DNA of 64,000 nucleotides. Origin: Rubritepida flocculans DSM 14296 (GTDB lineage Bacteria > Pseudomonadota > Alphaproteobacteria > Acetobacterales > Acetobacteraceae). Position numbers and translations under genes: made by a program. Below the pieces are notes generated by a model that did no database searches, was not told the origin of the DNA, and saw only the letters and a program-made list of their open reading frames with translations. Where the stretch lies: NCBI RefSeq assembly GCF_000425365.1, contig NZ_AUDH01000009.1, forward strand, positions 1 through 64,000. The letters run 5' to 3'. Below are positions 33,916 through 42,610 of the stretch, one piece after another (position 1 is the stretch's first letter; each line of letters opens with the position of its first letter).

Positions 33916-35106
33916 CTGGACCCGCGCCCCTGCCCGGATCCAGGCGATGATCTGGGCGCGCTGCGTGTCGGTCATGTCCGTCAGGTTGCCCGGCGGCATG
34001 GCCTCCGTCTCGATCTGCACGCGCATGGCGGCCGCGTGGCGGCGCAGATCGGCGGGCGCCTCCAGCACCACGCCCTTGGGCGGGCTCGCGATGCCCTCGA
34101 AACTCGGCCGTGCGGCGTGGCAGCTCGCGCAATGGGCGGCGACCAGCGCCTGGACCTCCGCGAAGGGCGGCGCCTCCACGCCCGCGAAGCGCGCATCGGG
34201 GCGCGGCGCCACCAGCACGAAGAGCAGCGCCACCGCCACCGCCCCGCCCGCCGGCAGCGCCCAGTTGGAGCGGCCCGAATGGCGCAGCACGAAGAACTGC
34301 CGCACCAGCGCGCCGGCCAGCGCGATGAGCAGCAGGGCCAGCCAGTTGTAGCGGTGCTGCGTCAGCATCGGGTAGTGCGGGCTGATCATCAGGAACAGCA
34401 CCGGCAGCGTCAGATAGGTGTTGTGCACGCTGCGCTGCTTGCCCCAGAGCCCGTAGCGCGGGTCGGGCGCCTCGCCCTTCTCCATGGCGGCGACCATCTT
34501 CCGCTGGCCGGGGATGATCACCATGGCCACATTCGCCACCATGATGGTGCCCGTCATCACGCCGACCAGGATGAAGGCGCCGCGGCCGGAGAACAGGTGC
34601 GTCGCCAGCAGCGTCACCGCCACGAGCATCGCCGCGCCGGCGGCGAGCAGCTTCGCCTCGTCCTCCCCGAAGCGCGACCTGCACAGCCGGTCATAGGCCA
34701 CCCAGCCGCCCAGGATCATCGCCGCCGAGAGCAGGATGGCGAGCCAGGCGGGCATGTCCAGCACCCGCGGGTCCACCAGGTAGGTGCCGGCCTGGCCCCA
34801 GTAGATCAGCACGAACAGCGCGAAGCCGCTGATCCAGGTCCAGTAGGCCTCCCACTTGAACCAGTGGAGTTTCGCGGGCAGCGCCTCGGGCGCGCCGACA
34901 TATTTGCGCTTGTAGTAGAAGCCCCCGCCGTGGATGGACCATTGCTCCCCGCGCACGCGGGGGTTGCCGTCGGCCGGCGGCTCCAGGCTGTTGTCGAGGG
35001 CGATGAAGTAGAAGCTCGCGCCGATCCAGGCGATGCCGGCGATGATGTGCAGCCAGCGCAGCAGCAGATTCGCCCATTCGGCGATGTAGCCCCACTCGAT
35101 CTCCAT
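33913..35106 (-). CDS. puuD: membrane urate hydroxylase (PuuD type)
   Basis: This 397-aa protein oxidises urate to 5-hydroxyisourate. About eight to nine helices start with LLLRWLHIIAGIAWIGASFYF, and the periplasmic C-terminus has a cytochrome c motif CASCH near residue 324, a layout diagnostic for PuuD. Electrons would enter the respiratory chain instead of forming peroxide. It lies 3 nt after uraH, the next enzyme of the pathway. Confidence 0.92.
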   Translation of the reverse strand: MEIEWGYIAEWANLLLRWLHIIAGIAWIGASFYFIALDNSLEPPADGNPRVRGEQWSIHGGGFYYKRKYVGAPEALPAKLHWFKWEAYWTWISGFALFVLIYWGQAGTYLVDPRVLDMPAWLAILLSAAMILGGWVAYDRLCRSRFGEDEAKLLAAGAAMLVAVTLLATHLFSGRGAFILVGVMTGTIMVANVAMVIIPGQRKMVAAMEKGEAPDPRYGLWGKQRSVHNTYLTLPVLFLMISPHYPMLTQHRYNWLALLLIALAGALVRQFFVLRHSGRSNWALPAGGAVAVALLFVLVAPRPDARFAGVEAPPFAEVQALVAAHCASCHAARPSFEGIASPPKGVVLEAPADLRRHAAAMRVQIETEAMPPGNLTDMTDTQRAQIIAWIRAGARVQ

Positions 35107-35109
35107 CGC

Positions 35110-35460
35110 TCAGCTTCCGCGATAGGTGGTGTAGCCGAAGGGCGAGACGAGCAGCGGCACATGGTAGTGCCCGTCCTCGGCCATGCCGAAGCAGAGCGTG
35201 ACCTCGTCGAGGAAGGGTGGGTCGGGCAGCGCCACGCCCAGCGCGCGGAAATAGGCGGCCACCCGGAAGACCAGCATGTAGCGGCCGGGCCGGAAGGCCT
35301 CCCCCTCCAGGAGCGGCTTCGGCGCGCGCCCGTCCTCGTTGGTCACGCCCTCGGCCAGCTTCACCCGCGCCTCGCCCTCGACGCGATAGAGGGCGAAGGC
35401 CATGCCGGCGCCGGGGCGCCCGCGCGAGGTATCGAGAACATGGGTGGACAGCCGGCCCAT
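35110..35460 (-). CDS. uraH: 5-hydroxyisourate hydrolase
   Basis: This 116-aa transthyretin-like enzyme turns 5-hydroxyisourate into OHCU. The N-terminal GRLSTHVLD and the C-terminal tetrapeptide YRGS are both present, and both are catalytic signatures. I use ATG at 35460 because it gives the standard N-terminus. OHCU decarboxylase (uraD) was not found here. Confidence 0.94.
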   Translation of the reverse strand: MGRLSTHVLDTSRGRPGAGMAFALYRVEGEARVKLAEGVTNEDGRAPKPLLEGEAFRPGRYMLVFRVAAYFRALGVALPDPPFLDEVTLCFGMAEDGHYHVPLLVSPFGYTTYRGS

Positions 35461-35603
35461 CGGGAACCCCTCTGTTGCGCCGCGACATTGCGGCCGGCGC
35501 CGCCGGGCTGGCAAGCGCCGCGCGATGGCTGCCGCGCGCCCCCCGCGCTTGATCGCCCAGGGCTTGGGCCGTAAGGCGCGCAGACCGCCCAGGGAGAGTT
35601 CCC

Positions 35604-36884
35604 ATGCCCGATGCCGTCGCCCCCAACCTCGTCGCCGCCGTCGATGCCGCCCGCCACTGGCGGGACATGATGGCCATGGCCGAGATCGGCGGCTTCATCG
35701 ACGAGGCGGGGCATCCGGGCGTGAACCGCCCCTGCCTCTCGCCGCTCGACCGCCAGGCGCGGCGGCTGCTGATCTCCTGGGCGGAGAAGGCGGGGCTCGG
35801 CGTCTCGGTGGACCGTCTGGGCAACCTCTTCCTGCGCCATGAGGGCAGCGCGCCGGGCCTCGCCCCCGTGCTGACCGGCAGCCACATGGACAGCCAGCCC
35901 AATGGCGGGCGCTTCGACGGGATCTGGGGGGTGATCGCGGGGCTCGAGGCGGTGCGCGCGCTGCGCGAGGCTGGGGTGGCGACGAAGCGCCCCATCGAGG
36001 TGGTGGCCTGGACGAACGAGGAGGGCGGCCGCTACGCGCCGGGCTGCATGGGCAGCATGGCCTATGCCGGCTTCGCGCCGCCCGACACATGGGACGATGT
36101 GACGGACCGCGACGGCATCCGCTGGGCGGACGCGCTGGCCGAACAGCTCGCGCTGGAGGCCGACATCGCCCGCCGCCCGCTCGGCGTGGTCGAGGGGCAG
36201 GCGCCCTTCGCCTATGTCGAGGCGCATATCGAGCAGGGCCCGCTGCTCGAGGCGAAGGAGATGGACATCGGCGTCGTCACCGGCATCCAGGGCAGCCGCT
36301 GGTTCGTGGTGGAGCTGAAGGGCAAGAGCGACCACGCCGGCACCACGCCGCTCGCCATGCGCAAGGATGCGGTGCAGGACATGCTGCGCGCCATCAACGC
36401 GCTCAACGCCCTGATGCACGACCCGAAGGACGTGCTGCGCTTCACGGTGGCGAGCATCGAGGTGCAGCCCAACACCTCCAACTCGGTGGCGGGCCTCGTG
36501 CGCTTCACCATCGATTTCCGCCACCCCGACAACGCGGTGCTGCAGGCCCGCGGCAACGCCATCGAGGGCGTGATCCAGGCCGCGGTGCGCGACTGCGCGG
36601 TGAAGGTGACGGAGCGCTTCCACGCCGTGCCCGTCACCTTCCAGCCCGAGGTGCCGGACGCGGTGGAGGCCGCCGCCCGCGCCCAGGGGCTGCGCCACAT
36701 GCGCCTGCCCTCGGGCGCCTTCCACGACAGCCAGTTCATGGTCCCGCTCTGCCCGACGGGGATGATCTTCGTGCCCTGCCGCGCCGGCGTCTCGCATCAT
36801 CCGAGCGAATACGCCACGCCCGAGGCGCTGGCCGCCGGCGCCCGCGTCCTCGCGCAGGTGCTGGCCGATCTCGCCAACCGCTGA
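35604..36884 (+). CDS. allC: M20 amidohydrolase, allantoate amidohydrolase type
   Basis: This 426-aa metal enzyme belongs to the hydantoinase/carbamoylase family. Ligands appear in GSHMDSQPNGGRFDG, WTNEEGGRY, EAHIEQGPLLE and SHHPSEY. Next to puuD and uraH an allantoate amidohydrolase role fits best, but N-carbamoyl-L-amino acid hydrolase or ureidoglycolate hydrolase cannot be excluded. It is divergent from uraH over 143 bp. Its stop overlaps the serA ATG (TGATG). Confidence 0.8.
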   Translation: MPDAVAPNLVAAVDAARHWRDMMAMAEIGGFIDEAGHPGVNRPCLSPLDRQARRLLISWAEKAGLGVSVDRLGNLFLRHEGSAPGLAPVLTGSHMDSQPNGGRFDGIWGVIAGLEAVRALREAGVATKRPIEVVAWTNEEGGRYAPGCMGSMAYAGFAPPDTWDDVTDRDGIRWADALAEQLALEADIARRPLGVVEGQAPFAYVEAHIEQGPLLEAKEMDIGVVTGIQGSRWFVVELKGKSDHAGTTPLAMRKDAVQDMLRAINALNALMHDPKDVLRFTVASIEVQPNTSNSVAGLVRFTIDFRHPDNAVLQARGNAIEGVIQAAVRDCAVKVTERFHAVPVTFQPEVPDAVEAAARAQGLRHMRLPSGAFHDSQFMVPLCPTGMIFVPCRAGVSHHPSEYATPEALAAGARVLAQVLADLANR

Positions 36885-38149
36885 TGCCCTTCTGGAGCGC
36901 GCCCGTGAGCGAACAGCTCTCCCTTCCCAAGGACCGCATTCGCACCCTGCTGCTCGAGAACATCGCCGAGACGGCGGTGACCCTGCTGGCGGAGGACGGC
37001 TACACCAATGTCGTGCGCGAGAAGAAGGCGCTCGAGGGCGAGGCGCTGCGCGAGGCGCTGCGCGGCGTGCACATGCTCGGCATCCGCAGCCGCACCACGC
37101 TCACGGCCGAGGTGCTGGAGGCCGCCGACCGCCTGATCGCCGTGGGCTGCTTCTGCATCGGCACCAACCAGGTGGACCTGGATGCGGCGCGCCGCCTGGG
37201 CATCCCGGTCTTCAACGCCCCCTTCTCCAACACCCGCAGCGTGGCGGAGCTGACGATCGGCGAGATCGTGATGCTGCTGCGCGGCATCTTCCCGAAATCC
37301 GTCGCCGCCCATGCGGGGGAATGGGACAAATCGGCCGAGGGGTTCCGCGAGGTGCGCGGGCGCACGCTCGGCATCATCGGCTACGGCAACATCGGCTCCC
37401 AGCTCTCCGTGCTGGCCGAGGCCTTCGGCATGCGGGTGATCTATTTCGACACGGCGGCCAGGCTGCCGCTCGGCAACGCCTCGCGCTGCGCCACGCTGGA
37501 GGAGCTGCTCCACTGGTCGGACGTGGTGAGCCTGCATGTGCCCGAAACGCCCGAGACCATGGGCATGATCGGCGCGGAGCAGATCGCGAAGATGCGCCCG
37601 GGCGCCTTCCTCATCAACAACGCCCGCGGCACGCTGGTGGATGTGGAGGCGCTGGCCCTGGCGCTGCGCGAGGGCCGGCTCGCGGGTGCCGCGCTCGACG
37701 TCTTCCCCGAGGAGCCCAAGCGCAACGGCGACCCCTTCGTGACGCCGCTGCAGAACATCCCCAACGTGATCCTCACGCCGCACATCGGCGGCAGCACGGA
37801 GGAGGCGCAGTCGCGCATCGGCGAGGAGGTGGCGCGCAAGCTGGCCGATTATTCCGACACGGGCAGCACGGTGGGCGCGGTGAACTTCCCGCAGGTGGCG
37901 CTGCCCGCGCGCCCCACCGGCACGCGCTTCATGCATGTGCACCACAACGCGCCCGGGGTTCTGGGCGCCGTGAACCAGGTCTTCGCCCGGCGTGGCGTGA
38001 ACATCGCCGGCCAGTATCTGCAGACGGACGGCGAGATCGGCTATGTGGTGGTGGACGCGGGCGCCACGCGCGACAGCGAGGCGATCCTGGCGGAGCTGCG
38101 CGCGCTGCCGCACACGATCCGGGCGAGGTTGTTGTACGAGAGGGAGTAG
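36884..38149 (+). CDS. serA: D-3-phosphoglycerate dehydrogenase
   Basis: This 421-aa NAD enzyme starts serine synthesis. The Rossmann motif is GIIGYGNIGSQ, the catalytic His lies in TPHIGGSTEEAQ, and the C-terminal ACT domain begins near residue 345 (HVHHNAPGVLGAVNQVF). It is the E. coli-like form with one ACT domain, probably under serine feedback. ATG at 36884 overlaps the previous stop; GTG at 36905 is an alternative. Confidence 0.94.
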   Translation: MPFWSAPVSEQLSLPKDRIRTLLLENIAETAVTLLAEDGYTNVVREKKALEGEALREALRGVHMLGIRSRTTLTAEVLEAADRLIAVGCFCIGTNQVDLDAARRLGIPVFNAPFSNTRSVAELTIGEIVMLLRGIFPKSVAAHAGEWDKSAEGFREVRGRTLGIIGYGNIGSQLSVLAEAFGMRVIYFDTAARLPLGNASRCATLEELLHWSDVVSLHVPETPETMGMIGAEQIAKMRPGAFLINNARGTLVDVEALALALREGRLAGAALDVFPEEPKRNGDPFVTPLQNIPNVILTPHIGGSTEEAQSRIGEEVARKLADYSDTGSTVGAVNFPQVALPARPTGTRFMHVHHNAPGVLGAVNQVFARRGVNIAGQYLQTDGEIGYVVVDAGATRDSEAILAELRALPHTIRARLLYERE

Positions 38150-38154
38150 GGGGG

Positions 38155-38207
38155 CATACCAGCGGCGGCGGGTATGCCTTTGTTTTTGCGCGCCGCAGCC
38201 CGCATCA
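38155..38207 (-). repeat. R1 repeat, deleted copy E
   Basis: GCATACCAGCGGCGGCGGGTATGCC keeps the outer part of the long hairpin, followed by TTTGTTTTTGCGCGCCGCAGCCC and then GCATCAG. The core and the terminal palindrome are lost. The final TCA is the stop of the minus-strand gene 38205-38516, and the element begins 5 nt after the serA stop. So it again fills a convergent gap. Confidence 0.7.
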
Positions 38208-38516
38208 GCGCAGCCGCCTCCCCCTCCGGAACCGCCACCAATCCTGCAGCGGCCCGAGGGCCAGCAGCGGCAGGGCCGCCAGCGTCAGCAGCGCGAACAC
38301 CGCCGCCGCCCCGCGCGCGCCCGAGGCCAGGGCGGCCACCGTCAGCCCCGCCAGCGCCCCGATCACCAGCAGCGCCAGGGCGAAGAGCGCCAGCACCAGC
38401 CGGTGCCGCGGCGAAAGCCACTCGGGCGGCGGCGCCGCATCGGCCCGCGGCGTGCCGTCGCGCGAGACCTCGAAGGTCCGGGCAGGGTCGAGGCCGAAGG
38501 GCCGTTCCTCTCTCAG
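38205..38516 (-). CDS. small membrane protein, possible CTG start
   Basis: The frame gives 103 aa: a soluble N-terminus (REERPFGLDPARTFEVSRDG), two helices (about 39-60 and 67-88), then a basic end (WWRFRRGRRLR). No ATG, GTG or TTG fits. CTG at 38516 overlaps the upstream TGA (CTGA), like the usual ATGA coupling, so I use it. Its stop comes from R1 copy E. Function unknown; probably co-translated with the 100-aa protein before it. Confidence 0.55.
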   Translation of the reverse strand: MREERPFGLDPARTFEVSRDGTPRADAAPPPEWLSPRHRLVLALFALALLVIGALAGLTVAALASGARGAAAVFALLTLAALPLLALGPLQDWWRFRRGRRLR

Positions 38517-38815
38517 CGTCTCACCACGATGCGAATGCCGCCGGGCTCGATGCCCATCTTCCGCAGCCGGCGCCGCCGCCACCAGAGGGAGAGCGCCGCC
38601 ACCCCCACCGCGCCCAGCAGGACCGGCAGCAGCAGCCCGATGAAGAAGATGGCGAGCGCGGCGAGGATCAGCCCGCCCGCCATCGCGCCGATCAGCACCG
38701 CGGCGCCGCCCAGCCGCGCGAGGAAGGCGTCGAGGCCGCTCGGCTTCGGCGGTTCGCGGAATTCTCCCTCCGGCGTCATGTCCAGCACCGGCGGGGGGCG
38801 GCGGAAATCGCTCAT
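38513..38815 (-). CDS. small membrane protein of unknown function
   Basis: This 100-aa protein starts MSDFRRPPPVLDMTPEGEF and has two adjacent helices from about residue 36 to 76. A basic tail follows (WWRRRRLRKMGIEPGGIRIV). No known domain is evident. Its promoter would lie in the 94-bp space shared with otnK on the other strand. It is coupled to the downstream small membrane protein. Confidence 0.65.
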   Translation of the reverse strand: MSDFRRPPPVLDMTPEGEFREPPKPSGLDAFLARLGGAAVLIGAMAGGLILAALAIFFIGLLLPVLLGAVGVAALSLWWRRRRLRKMGIEPGGIRIVVRR

Positions 38816-38909
38816 GCCCGCCATCTGGCCCCGCCGCCCCGGGCTGTTCAAGCCCCGTTGCGCGCGCCGCAACACTCCGTAAAGGAGGGGCGCCACGGAG
38901 ACGCTTCCC

Positions 38910-40175
38910 ATGCCCCTGCTCGGCTGCATCGCCGACGACTTCACCGGCGCCACCGACCTCGCCAGCATGCTCGTGCGCCACGGCATGCGCGCGGTGCAGG
39001 TGATCGGCGTGCCGCAGGCGCCGCTGCCCGAGGCGGATGCGGTGGTCGTCGCGCTCAAGTCCCGCACCATCCCCGCGGCCGAGGCGGTGGCGCAGTCGCT
39101 CGCGGCCTGCGAGGCGCTGCTCGGCGCCGGCGCGCGGCAGATCCTGTTCAAGTACTGCTCTACCTTCGACAGCACGGATCAGGGCAATATCGGCCCCGTG
39201 GCGGAGGCGCTGATGCGGCGGCTCGGCGCGGGCTTCGCCATCGCCTGCCCCGCCTTCCCCGCCAATGGCCGCACGATCTACCAGGGCCACCTCTTCGTCG
39301 GCGCGAGCCTGCTGAACGAGAGCGGCATGGAGAAGCACCCCCTCACGCCGATGACGGACGCGAACCTCGTGCGCGTGCTCGGCCGGCAGACGCGGCTCGG
39401 CGTGGGGCTTCTCCCCTTCGCGGTCGTGGAGCAGGGCCCGGCCGCGATCCGGCGCGAGATGGCGCGCCTCTCCGAATCCGGCCGCGCGCTCGCCATCGCG
39501 GATGCGGTGACGGAGGCGCATCTGATGGCGCTGGGCGAGGCCTGCGCGGAGCATCCGCTCGTCACCGGCGGCTCGGGCATCGCCATGGGGCTGCCGGAGA
39601 ATTTCCGCCGCGCGGGGCTGCTGCCCGCCCGCACGGACGCCGACGCGCTGCCCCCTCCCGGCGGCTTCTGCGCCGTGGTCGCGGGCTCCTGCTCGCGCGC
39701 CACGCTCGGGCAGATCGGGCTCGCGCGCGATCACGTGCCGGTGCTGGAGCTCGACGCCCTCGCGACCCCCGATGCGGCCGCCCTCGCCGCTGAGGCCGCG
39801 GCCTGGATGGAGGGCAGGCTGGAGGCGGCGCGCCCCGTGGTGATCGCCGCCTCCGCGCCGCCCGAGCGCGTGGCCGCGCTGCAGGCGAGGCTCGGGCGCG
39901 AGGCCGCCGGCGCGCTGGTGGAGGAGGCGCTGGCCGAAATCGCGGCGCGCCTGGTCGCGCGCGGGGTGCGCCGCCTGGTGGTGGCGGGCGGCGAGACCTC
40001 GGGCGCGGTGGTGCAGCGCCTCGGCGTGCGCGAGCTGCGCATCGGCGCGGAGATAGATCCGGGCGTGCCCTGGACCCACACCACCATTCCCGCCGCGCCC
40101 GAGGGGCTGCACCTCGCGCTCAAGAGCGGCAATTTCGGCGCGCGCGACTTCTTCCTGAAGGCCTTCGCGGCATGA
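38910..40175 (+). CDS. otnK: 3-oxo-tetronate kinase (OtnK family)
   Basis: This 421-aa kinase (DUF1537 type) phosphorylates four-carbon acid sugars. The N-terminal IADDFTGATDLASMLVRHGM and the C-terminal VAGGETSGAVV with KSGNFGARDFF are characteristic. It overlaps otnC by 4 nt. The usual partners otnI (isomerase) and a dehydrogenase are absent nearby, so upstream steps must be elsewhere. A GGAGACGC site precedes the ATG. Confidence 0.88.
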   Translation: MPLLGCIADDFTGATDLASMLVRHGMRAVQVIGVPQAPLPEADAVVVALKSRTIPAAEAVAQSLAACEALLGAGARQILFKYCSTFDSTDQGNIGPVAEALMRRLGAGFAIACPAFPANGRTIYQGHLFVGASLLNESGMEKHPLTPMTDANLVRVLGRQTRLGVGLLPFAVVEQGPAAIRREMARLSESGRALAIADAVTEAHLMALGEACAEHPLVTGGSGIAMGLPENFRRAGLLPARTDADALPPPGGFCAVVAGSCSRATLGQIGLARDHVPVLELDALATPDAAALAAEAAAWMEGRLEAARPVVIAASAPPERVAALQARLGREAAGALVEEALAEIAARLVARGVRRLVVAGGETSGAVVQRLGVRELRIGAEIDPGVPWTHTTIPAAPEGLHLALKSGNFGARDFFLKAFAA

Positions 40176-40789
40176 GCGAAGAGGCGCTGCGCGAGGAGCT
40201 GGTGGCGCTCGGCGCCTCGCTGTTCCAGCGGGGCTTCTCGGTGGGCAGCGCGGGCAACATCTCCGTCCGCCTGCCCGACGGCTATCTGATGACGCCGACC
40301 AACTCCTGCCTCGGCCGGCTGGAGGCGGCGCGGATCAGCAAGCTCGACCTCGCATGGAACCATGTGGGCGGCGACAGGCCGACCAAGGAGGTGTTCCTGC
40401 ACCGCGCCTTCCTTGAGGCGCGGCCCGATGCGGGGGCGGTGGTGCATCTGCACTCCACCCACGCCACCGCCCTCTCCTGCCTCGATGGCGCGATCCCGCC
40501 GCTCACGCCCTATTTCGTGATGCGGGCGGGGCGCGAGGTTCCGCTCATTCCCTATTACCGGCCCGGCGATGCGGCGATGGAGCCCGCCATCCGCGAGGCG
40601 GCGCGCCGCGCCAAGGCCGTGCTGCTCGCCAACCACGGCCCCGTGATCTGCGGCCCCAGCCTGACCGACGCGGTGAACGCCGCCGAGGAGCTGGAGGAGG
40701 CCGCGAAGCTCGCGCTGCTGCTGCGCGGCGCGAACCCCCGCCTGCTGACGCCGGCGCAGGTGGACGACCTGCTCCGCACCTTCGGCTGA
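40172..40789 (+). CDS. otnC: 3-oxo-tetronate 4-phosphate decarboxylase (class II aldolase)
   Basis: This 205-aa Zn enzyme is of the class II aldolase/adducin fold. GSAGNISVRLPDG and VVHLHSTHATALS carry substrate- and metal-binding residues, with a third His in LANHGPVICG. Next to otnK it would release CO2 and dihydroxyacetone phosphate. The overlap with otnK supports the assignment over a generic fuculose-phosphate aldolase. Confidence 0.87.
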   Translation: MSEEALREELVALGASLFQRGFSVGSAGNISVRLPDGYLMTPTNSCLGRLEAARISKLDLAWNHVGGDRPTKEVFLHRAFLEARPDAGAVVHLHSTHATALSCLDGAIPPLTPYFVMRAGREVPLIPYYRPGDAAMEPAIREAARRAKAVLLANHGPVICGPSLTDAVNAAEELEEAAKLALLLRGANPRLLTPAQVDDLLRTFG

Positions 40790-40821
40790 GCGAACCCACC
40801 GACAACCCGGAGAGAGAGCCC

Positions 40822-41415
40822 ATGGACCGCACCGCGCCCACCGACCATCCCGTGCTGCCCGCCATCGCCGCGCGCTGGAGCCCGCGCAGCTATCTGGAGG
40901 AGGCGATCCCCGACGCCGATCTGCGCCGCGTGCTGGAGGCGGGGCGCTGGGCGGCCTCGGCCTACAACGAGCAGCCCTGGCTCTACCTCGTCACGCGCAG
41001 GCATGTGGAGCCGGAGGCGCATGCGAAGCTGCTCGCCTGCCTCGTGCCCTTCAACCAGGGCTGGGCCGTGCGCGCGCCGGTGCTCATCCTCGCCTGCTAC
41101 CGGCAGACCATGGCGGGCAAGGGCACGCCCAACCGCTGGGCCGCCTACGACACGGGCCAGGCGAGCAGCGCCATGGCCATCGAGGCCGCCGCCCTCGGCC
41201 TTCAGATCCATCAGATGGCGGGCTTCGACGCCGCGGCCGCGCGCGCGGCCTTCGCCATTCCGGAGGATGCGGAGCCGATCGCGGCCATGACGCTCGGCAA
41301 GCCCGGCCCGGCGAGCGCGCTCGACGAGGCGCTGGCGCAGCGCGAGACGGCCCCGCGCGCGCGCAAGCCCTTCGGCGAGCTGTTCTTCGCCGGCGCCTGG
41401 GGCAAGGGGCTGTAG
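40822..41415 (+). CDS. nitroreductase family protein
   Basis: This 197-aa FMN enzyme starts with RWSPRSYLEEAIPDADLRRVLEAG and contains AASAYNEQPW, the flavin-binding segment of the family. GQASSAMAIEAAALGLQIHQMAGFD is the second conserved part. The natural substrate is not predictable. It is separated from otnC by 32 nt and followed by a strong hairpin. Confidence 0.85.
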   Translation: MDRTAPTDHPVLPAIAARWSPRSYLEEAIPDADLRRVLEAGRWAASAYNEQPWLYLVTRRHVEPEAHAKLLACLVPFNQGWAVRAPVLILACYRQTMAGKGTPNRWAAYDTGQASSAMAIEAAALGLQIHQMAGFDAAAARAAFAIPEDAEPIAAMTLGKPGPASALDEALAQRETAPRARKPFGELFFAGAWGKGL

Positions 41416-41423
41416 CAGCGCAA

Positions 41424-41453
41424 AGGGCGCCGCCCCTTTCGGAGCGGCGCCCT
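41424..41453. terminator. bidirectional terminator between convergent genes
   Basis: AGGGCGCCGC and GCGGCGCCCT form a 10-bp perfect stem around CCCTTTCGGA. Read on the minus strand it is followed by TTTGCG, so it suits the H1-like gene best, but it may stop both. It lies 8 nt after the nitroreductase stop. Confidence 0.75.
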
Positions 41454-41479
41454 GGCCTGGTCGCACCGGCTGGCGCGGT

Positions 41480-42100
41480 TCAGGTGCTCGGCGTTTCGCT
41501 CGGCGCGGGAGCGGCCGGGGCGGCAGCCGCGGCGGCGGCGGCGGCCTTCTTCGCGGCGCGCGTGGCGGCGGCCTTCTTCGCGGCCTCCGCGCGCTTCGGG
41601 TCGGCGGCCTTCTTCGCGGCGGGCTTGGCGGCGGCCTTCTTCGGCGCGGCGGCCTTCTTCGCGGCGGGCTTGGCGGCGGCCTTCTTCGGCGCTGCGGCCT
41701 TCTTCGCGGCCGGCTTCCTGGCGGCGGCCTTCTTCGGCGTGGCGGCCTTCTTCGCGGCCGGCTTCTTGGCGGCGGCCTTCTTCGGCGCGGCGGCCTTCTT
41801 CGCGGCCGGCTTCTTGGCGGCGGCCTTCTTCGGCGCGGCGGCCTTCTTCGCGGCCGGCTTCTTGGCGGCGGCCTTCTTCGGCGCGGCGGCCTTCTTCGCG
41901 GCCGGCTTCTTGGCGGCGGCCTTCTTCGGCGCGGCGGCCTTCTTCGCAGCCGGCTTCTTGGCCGCGGGCTTCTTGGCCGCGACGCGCGCGCGCGCGGAGG
42001 CGGGCTTCGCCGTGCGGCGGCCGGTCGCCATCGCCATCGCCATCGCGCGTGGGGCCTTCTTGGGGGTGTCGGTGCTGTCGGTCACTGTGGATCTCCTCAT
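41480..42100 (-). CDS. histone H1-like Lys/Ala/Pro-rich nucleoid protein
   Basis: This 206-aa protein is almost entirely KKPAAKKAAAPKKAAA repeats: about five 16-residue units (48 bp each), then two 15-residue units. It starts with a short Thr/Asp-rich part and ends with an Ala/Pro tail. It resembles bacterial H1-like proteins (HctA/AlgP/Hc1 type) that bind DNA without sequence preference. ATG at 42100 is used; a GTG (VTDSTD) a few codons later is possible. Copy number of the DNA repeat is likely to vary. Confidence 0.85.
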   Translation of the reverse strand: MRRSTVTDSTDTPKKAPRAMAMAMATGRRTAKPASARARVAAKKPAAKKPAAKKAAAPKKAAAKKPAAKKAAAPKKAAAKKPAAKKAAAPKKAAAKKPAAKKAAAPKKAAAKKPAAKKAATPKKAAARKPAAKKAAAPKKAAAKPAAKKAAAPKKAAAKPAAKKAADPKRAEAAKKAAATRAAKKAAAAAAAAAPAAPAPSETPST

Positions 42101-42610
42101 TGCGCGCGTCGCGCGTCACCTGTGGGGCGTTGAGACGGTTCCGGCCGCCGCGCCCTCTCGCGGACATGGCCGGTGCAGAACTGCGCAGGCCGGGATTCCG
42201 GCGAAGGAGGAAAGCCCAGCGCGCCCAATGCGCCTCCGCCCGGCATCAGGCGACGGCCTCATGCCCTTCCTCCGAATCACCAGGGAGGCTTCTCCCATCG
42301 GACCCTGATCGCGAATCACGGATCACCCATCCTGCACGACGCCCGCCCTGGCCTGCGATCCCTTGCGTTCCCCTCGCTCTCGCGGCCGGCGCGGATGTGC
42401 GAGCGTGCAGTCGAATCGCGCGTCAATGCGTGCGTGCGCAACGCTATCGGAATGCGCATCGCGCGTGTCAAACACAATCTGGAGTCGCGCGCGCATTTTC
42501 GTCGCGCGTGAGTCGCGCGCGCATCATCCGCGTGCGGCGTGTCGCGGATGCGAAGAGGGCGAGGGAGCATTCCCTCGCCCTCCCGCGGAGAGATCGGAAC
42601 AGCGCGGCGC
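42101..42610. other. long intergenic region rich in GCGCGC
   Basis: I see no gene here. From about 42400 to 42545 the sequence is dominated by TCGCGCG, GCGCGC and GTGCG words, with more T and A than elsewhere in the window. It lies upstream of the H1-like gene and downstream of gltA. It could hold promoter or protein-binding sites for the nucleoid protein gene; no exact motif can be assigned. Confidence 0.5.
42555..42582. terminator. perfect 12-bp hairpin downstream of gltA
   Basis: GAGGGCGAGGGA, loop GCAT and TCCCTCGCCCTC form a perfect stem. There is no strong T-run on either side. It lies about 190 nt after the gltA stop on the minus strand and could end that transcript. Confidence 0.55.

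Noticed and set aside
41484-42308. A 274-codon plus-strand frame rich in Ala/Phe opposite the H1-like gene.
   Set aside because: It is the reverse reading of the Lys/Ala repeat; the minus frame has the typical H1-like composition and a terminator after it.
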